Part shown: piece after piece, positions 7,708-14,344 of the stretch
How positions within the stretch are numbered: position 1 is the first letter of the stretch
Layout of the letters: every line of letters starts with the position of its first letter
NCBI GenBank assembly: GCA_030597505.1
Contig: JAUVRS010000002.1
Coordinates: forward strand, 1-25,336
From: Desulfobacteraceae bacterium
GTDB taxonomy: Bacteria; Desulfobacterota; DSM-4660; Desulfatiglandales; Desulfatiglandaceae
DNA: 25,336 nucleotides
Direction of reading: 5' to 3'
Translations under genes and position numbers: made by a program
Notes under the pieces: generated by a model
The model's input: the letters and a program-made list of their open reading frames with translations, nothing else
What the model was told of the DNA's origin: nothing
Database searches by the model: none

Positions 7708-8268
7708 CTATCTCTTTTTCCCTTTTGGAAAGATTACGGCCTTTACTTTTTTGTCTTTGGAACCCTCGACAACACTCCGGCTTTCTCTCAAGAACAGGGT
7801 GATTCGCTCCCCTTCAACAAAGTCCTTCCCCTGACGCACAACGGGGTTACCTGTCAGGACCATTTTTTCCTCTTTCTGATAGTAGACGGCCTTTTCTGCA
7901 GTGGCCATCCCCCCTAAAGTTCGCTTGATCCTCACATTCCCAGTCGCCACAATCCTGTCTATCTTGGTTTCTCCCCCCTCGCCCTCTTTCTGTCCGGGTG
8001 GGTTTTTGTAAAAAACAAACATTTTATCGCAATCAAGGACAAAAATATCCTGACTGGCATTGACCTCACCCGTAAATGTCACCACCTGCCGTTTGTTATC
8101 GATTTGCAGGGAATTTGACTTTATGATTATGGGTTGGGGGGGGAGGGGTTTTTCTTGAGCGGTTTTCGTCTGTTTTTTAAGGTCCTCAGAAAAAATAGCC
8201 CCCGGCAACATGAGCCCGGAGAGAAGAAAGGTCATAAAAAAAATCATCTGATATCTAATTTTCCCCAT
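7708..8268 (-). CDS. lptA: LPS transport periplasmic protein LptA (OstA-like)
   Basis: LptA forms the beta-jellyroll bridge that carries LPS across the periplasm. The 186-residue product begins with a signal peptide (about 1-27, hydrophobic MIFFMTFLLSGLMLPGAIF). The mature part has the OstA pattern: IIIKSNSLQIDNKRQVVTFTGEV, IVATGNVRI, and AEKAVYYQKEEKMVLTGNPVV. The tail is rich in lysine. It overlaps the end of lptC by 14 bases and is followed five bases later by lptB, so the three are cotranslated. Sequence conservation in this family is low, but the neighbours settle the call. Confidence 0.93.
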   Translation of the reverse strand: MGKIRYQMIFFMTFLLSGLMLPGAIFSEDLKKQTKTAQEKPLPPQPIIIKSNSLQIDNKRQVVTFTGEVNASQDIFVLDCDKMFVFYKNPPGQKEGEGGETKIDRIVATGNVRIKRTLGGMATAEKAVYYQKEEKMVLTGNPVVRQGKDFVEGERITLFLRESRSVVEGSKDKKVKAVIFPKGKKR

Positions 8269-8836
8269 TACCCCTAACCCCCTTTCTCACCGTGGTGGTA
8301 ACATCAGACAGTATCATAAGCATTTCTTTGTCCAAATCCACAAAAAGACCCTGCCCCTCTACCGAAAAAAGAGGACCAAATATCTTGACCCGATCTTTGG
8401 TGCGGAGGATATTTTTTTTTTCATCGATCAGCATGTGTTGGGCCAGGATTCTGTATCCGTTATCCGAAGTCCCTTCCAGATCACCCCACAGGTTAATCAC
8501 TCCAGAAGTTTTGGAATAATCCCCTTTCTTACCCTTTAATCTATACCATGGTCTGTCCTCTTGTTCCACCCTCAGCCGAAAATCGTGGAAAAAAAACCTG
8601 TCTTTGTCACTCGAAAACCTAACCTTTTGAGCGTCCAGGACCCATTTGATTTTCTTATCAGGATCATTGTGGGTATAGTGAATATCCTTAAGCGTGAGGC
8701 CTTCACCTGATATGATATCCTTTAGCGAGGGAACCCCCAGACCCATTCCGCCGGATGTGGCAAGGTAGAAGGCCACCATTGCCAGTAGGACCCCCATTCC
8801 AACAAGGGGCCACTGTCTCTTAAGGAATCTTTTCAT
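8255..8836 (-). CDS. lptC: LPS export ABC transporter periplasmic protein LptC
   Basis: A 193-residue protein with a single N-terminal membrane anchor (about 10-27, WPLVGMGVLLAMVAFYLA) and a periplasmic domain. LptC accepts LPS from LptB2FG and hands it to LptA. Family-like features are LKDIHYTHNDPDKKIKWVLDA and GDYSKTSGVINLWGDLEG. Similarity in this family is weak, so the call leans on the anchor, the size and the position between kdsC and lptA, which it overlaps by 14 bases. The ribosome site is poor. Confidence 0.9.
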   Translation of the reverse strand: MKRFLKRQWPLVGMGVLLAMVAFYLATSGGMGLGVPSLKDIISGEGLTLKDIHYTHNDPDKKIKWVLDAQKVRFSSDKDRFFFHDFRLRVEQEDRPWYRLKGKKGDYSKTSGVINLWGDLEGTSDNGYRILAQHMLIDEKKNILRTKDRVKIFGPLFSVEGQGLFVDLDKEMLMILSDVTTTVRKGVRGNGEN

Positions 8837-8880
8837 AGGTTGTTTTGTATTATATCAGCGCCCAAGTTGCTCTGTAAAGT

Positions 8881-9402
8881 CTATTTTCCCCGGAATTTCG
8901 CCACGCAACCCGCCCATTTTCCCTGGCATTTGAGGATCCATTCGCACGCCTCCCTTACAGCTCCATATCCTCCACGATTTTCTGTAATAAAGTCAGCAGA
9001 TTCGCGAAGTTCTTTTGAGGCATCAGCAACCGCTATCCTCAGACCAACCTCGTTGAACATGGCCAGGTCGGGGAGGTCATCACCCATACAACATATCTCT
9101 TCCCTTTTTAGCTTTTTTGCATTTATCAATTGCCTGCAGAGTGTCCCTTTGTCGGTTACGCCCTGGTAGAGCTCCTCAATTCCCAACTCCTCTGCACGCA
9201 GTCCAACCACCTTGGATTTTCGACCCGTAATGATAACAACATCAACGCCGGTTGACATGAGGACCTTCAACCCCAAACCATCTTTGACGTCAAAGGATTT
9301 GGTCTCCTCTCCCCGGTCATTGATGGTGATACGGCCATTGGTCATCACGCCATCCACATCCAAGAAAAGAAGTCTGATTTTTTTCGCCTTTTCTTTCAAC
9401 AA
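8881..9402 (-). CDS. kdsC: 3-deoxy-D-manno-octulosonate 8-phosphate phosphatase
   Basis: A haloacid-dehalogenase-type phosphatase that converts KDO 8-phosphate to KDO, the step after KdsA. Its 173 residues carry the nucleophile motif LLFLDVDGVMTNG (Asp15, Asp17), the threonine motif VVIITGRKS and the metal-binding MGDDLPDLAMF. There is no cap domain, as expected for the C0-type tetrameric KdsC. The start is TTG (9402, with a second TTG next). No ATG or GTG is available in frame before the upstream stop, and AGGA lies eight bases before the first TTG, so a non-ATG start is well supported. About 170 bases separate it from kdsA. Confidence 0.94.
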   Translation of the reverse strand: MLKEKAKKIRLLFLDVDGVMTNGRITINDRGEETKSFDVKDGLGLKVLMSTGVDVVIITGRKSKVVGLRAEELGIEELYQGVTDKGTLCRQLINAKKLKREEICCMGDDLPDLAMFNEVGLRIAVADASKELRESADFITENRGGYGAVREACEWILKCQGKWAGCVAKFRGK

Positions 9403-9573
9403 CGCCGTTTTCCTGTTCCTGTTTTTAAGTAGCCACCTTTTTGATTAACCACTGTTTTAGACCAGAAAAAATCTGCAGAGGGAAAGGTGGATTTCAGTCC
9501 CCGTTTTTTTCGGCCAGCTTCCAGTTTATCGACAAAAATCCGGAGGACGAATGGATCAAAGAAATATGCGGTC

Positions 9574-10395
9574 TCAGGACCTCACTACCCTGTGGAGTTT
9601 TTTGAGCATGATCAACAGGGGTTTGAGCTCATTAAGAGGAAGGGAATTGGGGCCGTCGCAGCGCGCGGAATCCGGGTCCGGGTGGACTTCGGCAAACACG
9701 CCATCAGCTCCTGCTGCAACGGCAGCCCTGGATAGGTGGCTTACAAATTCTCTCTGGCCTCCGGAACATGTACCTCCTCCCCCTGGGAGTTGCACGCTGT
9801 GTGTGGCGTCAAATACAACAGGAAATCCAAATTCTTTCATCAGGGCTATGGATCTCATGTCAACAATCAGATTGTTGTATCCGAAAGAAGTCCCACGCTC
9901 TGTCAGCAAGAGATCACGATTCCCGGTGGAGGTCGCTTTTTCAATGGTCGGCCCCATTTCCCATGGAGAGAGAAATTGGCCTTTTTTTATATTAATAGGG
10001 ATTTTGGTCCGTGCAGCCGCCAAAATCAAATCCGTTTGACGGCACAAGAAAGCAGGGACCTGAATCACATCTAGGACTCGGGCAGCCCTTTCCACTTGGC
10101 CGGTCTCGTGCACATCAGACAAAACCGGCAGTCCAGTGGTATCCTTTACTTTTTGTATTATTTTTAATCCCTTCTCAATACCTGGCCCCCTGAATGACCC
10201 CAGGGAGGTCCTGTTGGCCTTGTCGTAAGAGGTCTTAAAGATAATCGGAATATCAAGCTCTTCTCCGGTCTGTTTCAAAAAGTGAGCGACTTCCAGGGTG
10301 GTGGCCTCATCTTCGATCACACAGGGCCCCGCAATCAGGAACAGGGGACCGTTCGCATGGATGGCCAAGTTGCCAATTTTTATCTTATGCGTCAT
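9574..10395 (-). CDS. kdsA: 3-deoxy-8-phosphooctulonate synthase
   Basis: Condenses phosphoenolpyruvate with arabinose 5-phosphate to form KDO 8-phosphate, for LPS inner core. The 273 residues are close to the family length. Diagnostic segments include SYDKANRTSLGSFRGPGIEKG, LSDVHETGQ, VIQVPAFLCRQTDL and HPDPDSARCDGPNSLPL. Cys25 in LIAGPCVIE sits where the metal-dependent class has its metal-binding cysteine; the enteric metal-independent enzyme has asparagine there. This is therefore probably a metal-dependent KdsA. It is the first gene of the long minus-strand array, with a candidate promoter about 85 bases upstream. pyrG, often found before kdsA, is absent. Confidence 0.97.
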   Translation of the reverse strand: MTHKIKIGNLAIHANGPLFLIAGPCVIEDEATTLEVAHFLKQTGEELDIPIIFKTSYDKANRTSLGSFRGPGIEKGLKIIQKVKDTTGLPVLSDVHETGQVERAARVLDVIQVPAFLCRQTDLILAAARTKIPINIKKGQFLSPWEMGPTIEKATSTGNRDLLLTERGTSFGYNNLIVDMRSIALMKEFGFPVVFDATHSVQLPGGGGTCSGGQREFVSHLSRAAVAAGADGVFAEVHPDPDSARCDGPNSLPLNELKPLLIMLKKLHRVVRS

Positions 10396-10479
10396 TTTAG
10401 ATCGTTCAGAGTCAATACACCTAAACTTCCCTTAAAGGCTGTCCCGATCTTCGAAACAGGGTTTCAAGTTCATCATATT

Positions 10480-10506
10480 GTTATAAGAGGGCAACGGTAA
10501 AGTCAA
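10480..10506 (-). promoter_or_regulatory. Candidate promoter of the kdsA array
   Basis: On the minus strand, TTGACT (10506-10501) and TATAAC (10485-10480) are separated by 15 bases, slightly short of the ideal 17. It lies between the FmdB gene and kdsA, where a promoter is needed for the array. Moderate support only. Confidence 0.45.
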
Positions 10507-10540
10507 GGAAAGTGGCGCCTGATAGACCTCCCAAGTCTTG

Positions 10541-11029
10541 TTAGAGGTCATAGAGCTTTTCATCAACCCTTGGGGGGCGGTTTTTTGATAATCCGGTCGA
10601 TTTCCTTTTTAAACCAAAGGGTTCTTCTTCCTCAAGAATATCACCCATCTCCGCTTCAATTTTTTCAGGGTCTTCCCCTGCCTCCATTCTGCTTAGAGCT
10701 TCTTCCATACCTGAGCCCAGGTTCATTCCGGTCATATTCGTCAATTTTCGCATCAGGTTGGCGGCCTGTCTGGGATCATCTTCGTCAACATGTTCCACCT
10801 CTTTTCCAAGGAGATTCATCGCCTTCTCCATTTTGCTTTCGTCTACATCGGGGAAACCCTCTTCATCCATTTCGCCCCGGCCTCGAGGCGTGGCAAAGAG
10901 TGAAAGGCGACGCTCCAGTTTGATTGTTTGACATTCGGGGCATTGAGGTCTTTTTTCTGTATTTATTGACTTTGAAAAAAAGTTAAAGATCATGTGACAT
11001 TTCTGGCAGTAAAATTCATAGATGGGCAT
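10541..11029 (-). CDS. FmdB-family zinc ribbon protein
   Basis: A 162-residue protein that begins with the FmdB regulatory-type zinc ribbon: MPIYEFYCQKC (Cys8, Cys11) and CPEC (Cys30, Cys33). The ribbon ends near residue 45. The rest is a long acidic, methionine-rich helical segment (about 50-135) and a basic end. The family is small and its biochemical role is not established; regulation of formamidase-type genes is only where the name came from. Here it stands as a single gene upstream of kdsA, with an unusually long, structured leader and its own promoter. There is no obvious partner gene. Confidence 0.85.
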   Translation of the reverse strand: MPIYEFYCQKCHMIFNFFSKSINTEKRPQCPECQTIKLERRLSLFATPRGRGEMDEEGFPDVDESKMEKAMNLLGKEVEHVDEDDPRQAANLMRKLTNMTGMNLGSGMEEALSRMEAGEDPEKIEAEMGDILEEEEPFGLKRKSTGLSKNRPPRVDEKLYDL

Positions 11030-11197
11030 CTGTTTTCCCTCATAGATTAGATATTTTTAACTCAAGATTTATGAATTTCGTAAAATATTCATTATCTTGA
11101 AATCGCAGGGCCTTGCAATTCTTTAAGACTCGCCGTATTTTTGGTCCCGGCTGCGTCCGAAAAGACGGAAAACGCCAGAAGAGAGTGCCCTCCAAGC
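11030..11197 (-). promoter_or_regulatory. Structured 5' leader of the FmdB-family gene (candidate RNA element)
   Basis: The predicted transcript start near 11197 leaves about 168 bases before the ATG. On the minus strand it can form three hairpins in a row. The first (11175-11153) is GCGT/ACGC plus CCG/CGG with a small bulge. The second (11151-11132) is GCCG/CGGC. The third (11100-11062) is a 7-bp TCAAGAT/ATCTTGA stem stacked on a 6-bp ATGAAT/ATTCAT stem. None is followed by a U-tract, so these are not simple terminators. The leader also holds a roughly 50-codon open frame from a TTG, closing at TGA 11042-11040. Whether it is an RNA element, a leader peptide or neither cannot be decided here. 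Confidence 0.4.
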
Positions 11198-11203
11198 CCT
11201 TCT

Positions 11204-11232
11204 AGAATACAGGTGAAACCCTTGCGGGTCAA
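11204..11232 (-). promoter_or_regulatory. Promoter of the FmdB-family gene
   Basis: On the minus strand, TTGACC (11232-11227) and TATTCT (11209-11204) have the ideal 17-base spacing. Transcription would start near 11197. Confidence 0.6.
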
Positions 11233-11273
11233 ATGATTTCAAAAACCCACAATATTAGCCATAAGATTTGCCC

Positions 11274-11301
11274 TTGTCTTTTTTTGTAAAACTGGTATAC
11301 T
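11274..11301 (+). promoter_or_regulatory. Divergent promoter for the phosphodiesterase/HIT/lapA run
   Basis: TTGTCT (11274-11279) and TATACT (11296-11301) are 16 bases apart. Transcription would begin near 11308, about 115 bases before the first ATG. Back to back with the FmdB promoter, about 42 bases away. Confidence 0.55.
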
Positions 11302-11423
11302 TCTCCCGAACAAGACCCCGTCCTCATCCATATTTGGATTTTCCACTTTGGGTCCGGGTCACAAATGTTTTTGTCTAGAGTCCCGTTACATTAAAGGCCT
11401 TTTTTATTATAAATAAAGTGAAT

Positions 11424-11897
11424 ATGAAAATCGGAGTCCTTTCGGATACACACCTTTATCGGGTGACCAAAGAACTAAGGGAAATCTACGATAATTATCT
11501 GTCTGATAAAGACGTTATTCTACACGCCGGTGATATTGTCTCCCCTGAAATTGTTGACTTCTTAAACAAAAAAACGTTCCATGGCGTTCACGGAAACATG
11601 GATCCCCATGAAATAAAGGAGATGCTTCCCGAAAAAAAGATCTTGGAATTGGGGCAATATAGGGTGGGATTGATCCACGGATGGGGATCTCCCGCTGGTC
11701 TTGAAGATCGGATTTTGTCTGAATTTCATGACGTTGATGTCATTATTTACGGTCACTCACACCAGGCGACAAATCGGGTCAAGAACGGGGTTCTCCTGTT
11801 CAATTCCGGGACCGCAACCGGGTATACTCACTCATCCAATACAGTAGGCATGTTGGAGCTTTCTGATACGATATACGGAGAAATCGTGACGTTGTGA
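11424..11897 (+). CDS. YfcE/MJ0936-family metallophosphoesterase
   Basis: A 157-residue calcineurin-like phosphodiesterase. Metal-binding motifs are in order: SDTH (Asp8, His10), HAGDIV, GNMDPHE, HGWG and GHSHQ. This is the compact YfcE/MJ0936 type, which hydrolyses phosphodiesters in vitro; the natural substrate is unknown. I chose the ATG at 11424. A GTG two codons earlier (11418) is in frame but has no better ribosome site. The next gene starts eight bases after its stop, so the pair is probably cotranscribed. Confidence 0.9.
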   Translation: MKIGVLSDTHLYRVTKELREIYDNYLSDKDVILHAGDIVSPEIVDFLNKKTFHGVHGNMDPHEIKEMLPEKKILELGQYRVGLIHGWGSPAGLEDRILSEFHDVDVIIYGHSHQATNRVKNGVLLFNSGTATGYTHSSNTVGMLELSDTIYGEIVTL

Positions 11898-11905
11898 GGG
11901 CAAGT

Positions 11906-12412
11906 ATGAAGGCACTTTGGGCGCCATGGAGAATGGAATATATACTTTCGGATCAGAAAGATGGGGATTGCATCTTCTGCCCCGGAAACGATAGAAGCCA
12001 GGATGAGGTAAGACTGATCTTGCACGTGGGTTCCTTAACCGCGGTGTTGATGAATCGTTTTCCATATATAAATGGACACCTCCTGGTGGCGCCTGTGAGA
12101 CATCTCTCAGATCTGACCCACCTTTCCGAAGAGGAAACGTTGGATATTCTGGACACGGTTCGCAGGGCCATCAGGGTATTGAAAAAGGTAGTGAACCCGG
12201 AAGGATTTAACGTAGGATTGAACCTTGGAAAGGCTGCGGGGGCGGGCATGGAGGAACATATACATTTCCACATTGTGCCACGCTGGAACGGGGATACCAA
12301 TTTTATGACTGTTTTTGGGGAGGTGAGAGTCATCCCCGAACACATCGAAGAGACCTATGGTAGACTTTTACCCCATTTTGGAGAACTCAAACTAAATTCT
12401 GGAGGTAAGTAA
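11906..12412 (+). CDS. HIT-family hydrolase (diadenosine tetraphosphate type)
   Basis: A 168-residue histidine-triad protein. The catalytic triad is HIHFHIVPRW (His118, His120, His122). The N-terminal APWRMEYI and the CIFC pair (Cys22, Cys25) mark the long bacterial HIT branch related to dinucleoside polyphosphate hydrolases. INGHLLVAPVRH (55-66) is the usual conserved strand. The ATG at 11906 is preceded by GAGGG at good spacing, which favours it over the in-frame GTG at 11894. Its stop TAA shares one base with the lapA ATG. The exact nucleotide substrate is an inference. Confidence 0.92.
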   Translation: MKALWAPWRMEYILSDQKDGDCIFCPGNDRSQDEVRLILHVGSLTAVLMNRFPYINGHLLVAPVRHLSDLTHLSEEETLDILDTVRRAIRVLKKVVNPEGFNVGLNLGKAAGAGMEEHIHFHIVPRWNGDTNFMTVFGEVRVIPEHIEETYGRLLPHFGELKLNSGGK

Positions 12413-12756
12413 TGAAAAACGTAAAAGTGATACTTGTGATATTGTTTTTGTTGCTTGTTGTAATCCTGGCTGTTCAGAATTATGATGCCCTGGCAACTCC
12501 GGTGACTTTTAAGGTCAACCTGGGTTTTTTCGATTATCAGACCTCACAGATGCCCCTCTCCCTCATAGCGATTATCACCTTTCTTATCGGTGTTCTTGCT
12601 TCAGGGTTGTATGGAATCACAGAGCGTATTCGTTTAAAGAGACAGATTAAGAATCTTATGAAAAACGTTCTAGAGAAAGATAAGGAACTTAACTCCCTCA
12701 GAAACTTACCTGTAACCACAGAGGATATGAATTCTGAGCAACCTCGCGAAACATAA
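12412..12756 (+). CDS. lapA: LapA-domain membrane protein
   Basis: A 114-residue inner-membrane protein with two predicted membrane helices (about 4-22 and 49-69) and a cytosolic charged tail predicted to be helical or coiled-coil (about 72-100). The AVQNYDALATPVTFKVNL stretch between helices is typical of the LapA (DUF1049) family. LapA works with LapB in LPS assembly control in enteric bacteria, where they govern LpxC stability. The ATG overlaps the preceding HIT stop codon (TAATG) and GGAGGTAAG precedes it, so translation is coupled. lapB follows after a 278-base gap rather than immediately. Confidence 0.88.
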   Translation: MKNVKVILVILFLLLVVILAVQNYDALATPVTFKVNLGFFDYQTSQMPLSLIAIITFLIGVLASGLYGITERIRLKRQIKNLMKNVLEKDKELNSLRNLPVTTEDMNSEQPRET

Positions 12757-12881
12757 GAGGCCCTGCTTGAGTCCAGTGCCGTCCGGTACAATCTGCTTCT
12801 AATTTATGGACTCGGGACCTCTGTGAGCCGCCCCCTGATCAAATGGCTCCTAAAAGATGGGACGAGTAATCTTTTAAAATG

Positions 12882-12910
12882 TTGATAAGAGATGCGGCCC
12901 GCGCCATATT
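12882..12910 (+). promoter_or_regulatory. Candidate promoter in the lapA-lapB gap
   Basis: TTGATA (12882-12887) and CATATT (12905-12910) are 17 bases apart. They fall in the 278-base gap (12757-13034) that otherwise shows no gene, so lapB may be transcribed separately from lapA. Weak -10 match. Confidence 0.35.
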
Positions 12911-13034
12911 TTCTCCTCATAAGGGGGCGCAATCCACTGTATTATGAGCAGCGCCGGGTAAAAAGATCAGGCCGGCAGCCATAAGAAGCTGGTAAAGCAG
13001 AAAGTGCTCACAATAGGAGAGGAGATACTTCATC

Positions 13035-14255
13035 TTGCAGTCGTTATGGCAGTGGCTTTTTGAAACGGGTCACCAGCAGACATTTCTGGCCGCTATCGTG
13101 GCTCTTGGCCTCGGTCTGATTATCGGCTGGGGGGTACGTCGTGACAGGGGTTTAAGGCTTGGAAAGGCCATCCCTGATAAAGGGGACAAGTCTTTTTTTA
13201 AAGGGATCCAATATATCCTTTCAAATGATCATGATCAGGCCATCGAAGAATTCACCAAGTCAGTCCAGATCAACTCCGATACCATAGAGACCTATGTGGC
13301 CCTAGGCAATCTGTACCGATCCAAGGGCGATATTGATCGGGCAATCCGTATTCGCCAAAATATCATTCTGAGGCCAACCATTGACGAGCAGATCGCCCTT
13401 CAAGCCCTTTTCGATCTGGGAATGGATTATCGTAAGGGGGGGTTCCTGAATCGGGCCCTGAGCACGTTTCAAAAGGTTGTACAAAAGGATCCCGCCAAGC
13501 TAAAGGCCCTGCAAGAAATTGAAAAGATTTACGAAGAATTGAAAGACTGGGAAAATGCCTTTCGGACACGACAGAAGATTGCACGGTTGATCAAAGGGAG
13601 TCACGATCACATATTGGCCCACCATTTGGTCGGTATGGGGAAAACCCACCAGCAGAAGGGAGACATTAACAAGGCAACCACCTTTTTTAATAGGGCCATA
13701 TCAACACATAAGGAATGTGTGGATGCCTATCTTCATCTGGGAGATCTTTATTTTGCCAAACGGGATTACAAGAAGGCCATTTCAATTTGGAAAGAAGTGG
13801 TAGAGAATGTTCCCCAGTTTACATTTCTGGCCTATCGTCGTCTTGAGGGTGCCTACGCAAAGATGGAGAACTTAAAACCGGTTGAGAACTTTTTAAAAGA
13901 ATGTTCGGAATTAAATTCCGACGCGTTCACCCATTTGGCCCTTGCCCGTTATCTTTATAATGAAAATGACATTGAAGGCGCCTTGAGGGAGATATCCAGT
14001 GCGTTGGACCTGGCCCCCACCTTTTGGGAGGCCAGGAGGTTCAAGGGCGAGATATTGTTGACCCAGGGGAAAAAGGAAGAGGCATTGTCTGCCTATAGAG
14101 AACTTATCCAGGATCTGAGTATCCCCTACCTAAGATTCCAATGCAAACAATGCGGATTTATGCCAAAAGAGCTTCAATGGCAATGCCCCCAATGCAAGAA
14201 CTGGGATACAATAGATCTGATCGATTCAGGAGGGGCTTTGGTAAAGAACACTTGA
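13035..14255 (+). CDS. lapB: LPS assembly protein LapB (TPR protein with rubredoxin-type end)
   Basis: LapB (YciM) coordinates LPS synthesis and transport at the inner membrane and in enterics adjusts LpxC turnover by FtsH. The 406-residue product has an N-terminal membrane helix (about 17-34), a basic GVRRDRG stretch, and TPR repeats over about 55-360. The C-terminal metal site is Cys370-x-x-Cys373 and Cys384-x-x-Cys387 in the CKQCGF and WQCPQCKNWDT contexts, exactly the LapB pattern. The start is TTG: an in-frame stop lies at 13014 and no ATG or GTG follows before it. GGAG sits ten bases upstream. The low-efficiency start may limit expression, which is an inference. Confidence 0.94.
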   Translation: MQSLWQWLFETGHQQTFLAAIVALGLGLIIGWGVRRDRGLRLGKAIPDKGDKSFFKGIQYILSNDHDQAIEEFTKSVQINSDTIETYVALGNLYRSKGDIDRAIRIRQNIILRPTIDEQIALQALFDLGMDYRKGGFLNRALSTFQKVVQKDPAKLKALQEIEKIYEELKDWENAFRTRQKIARLIKGSHDHILAHHLVGMGKTHQQKGDINKATTFFNRAISTHKECVDAYLHLGDLYFAKRDYKKAISIWKEVVENVPQFTFLAYRRLEGAYAKMENLKPVENFLKECSELNSDAFTHLALARYLYNENDIEGALREISSALDLAPTFWEARRFKGEILLTQGKKEEALSAYRELIQDLSIPYLRFQCKQCGFMPKELQWQCPQCKNWDTIDLIDSGGALVKNT

Positions 14256-14344
14256 AATCGGGTAATAAAAAATCAAATGGTAAATGCAAGAGGTTTAATC
14301 AGGGGCGCAAGGGAGCGGCTACCGGGTATAAATAAGGTAATCAT

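Noticed and set aside
11062..11100. Large hairpin before the FmdB gene as a terminator
   Set aside because: No U-tract follows it on either strand; the minus-strand sequence after it is GTTAAAAATAT.
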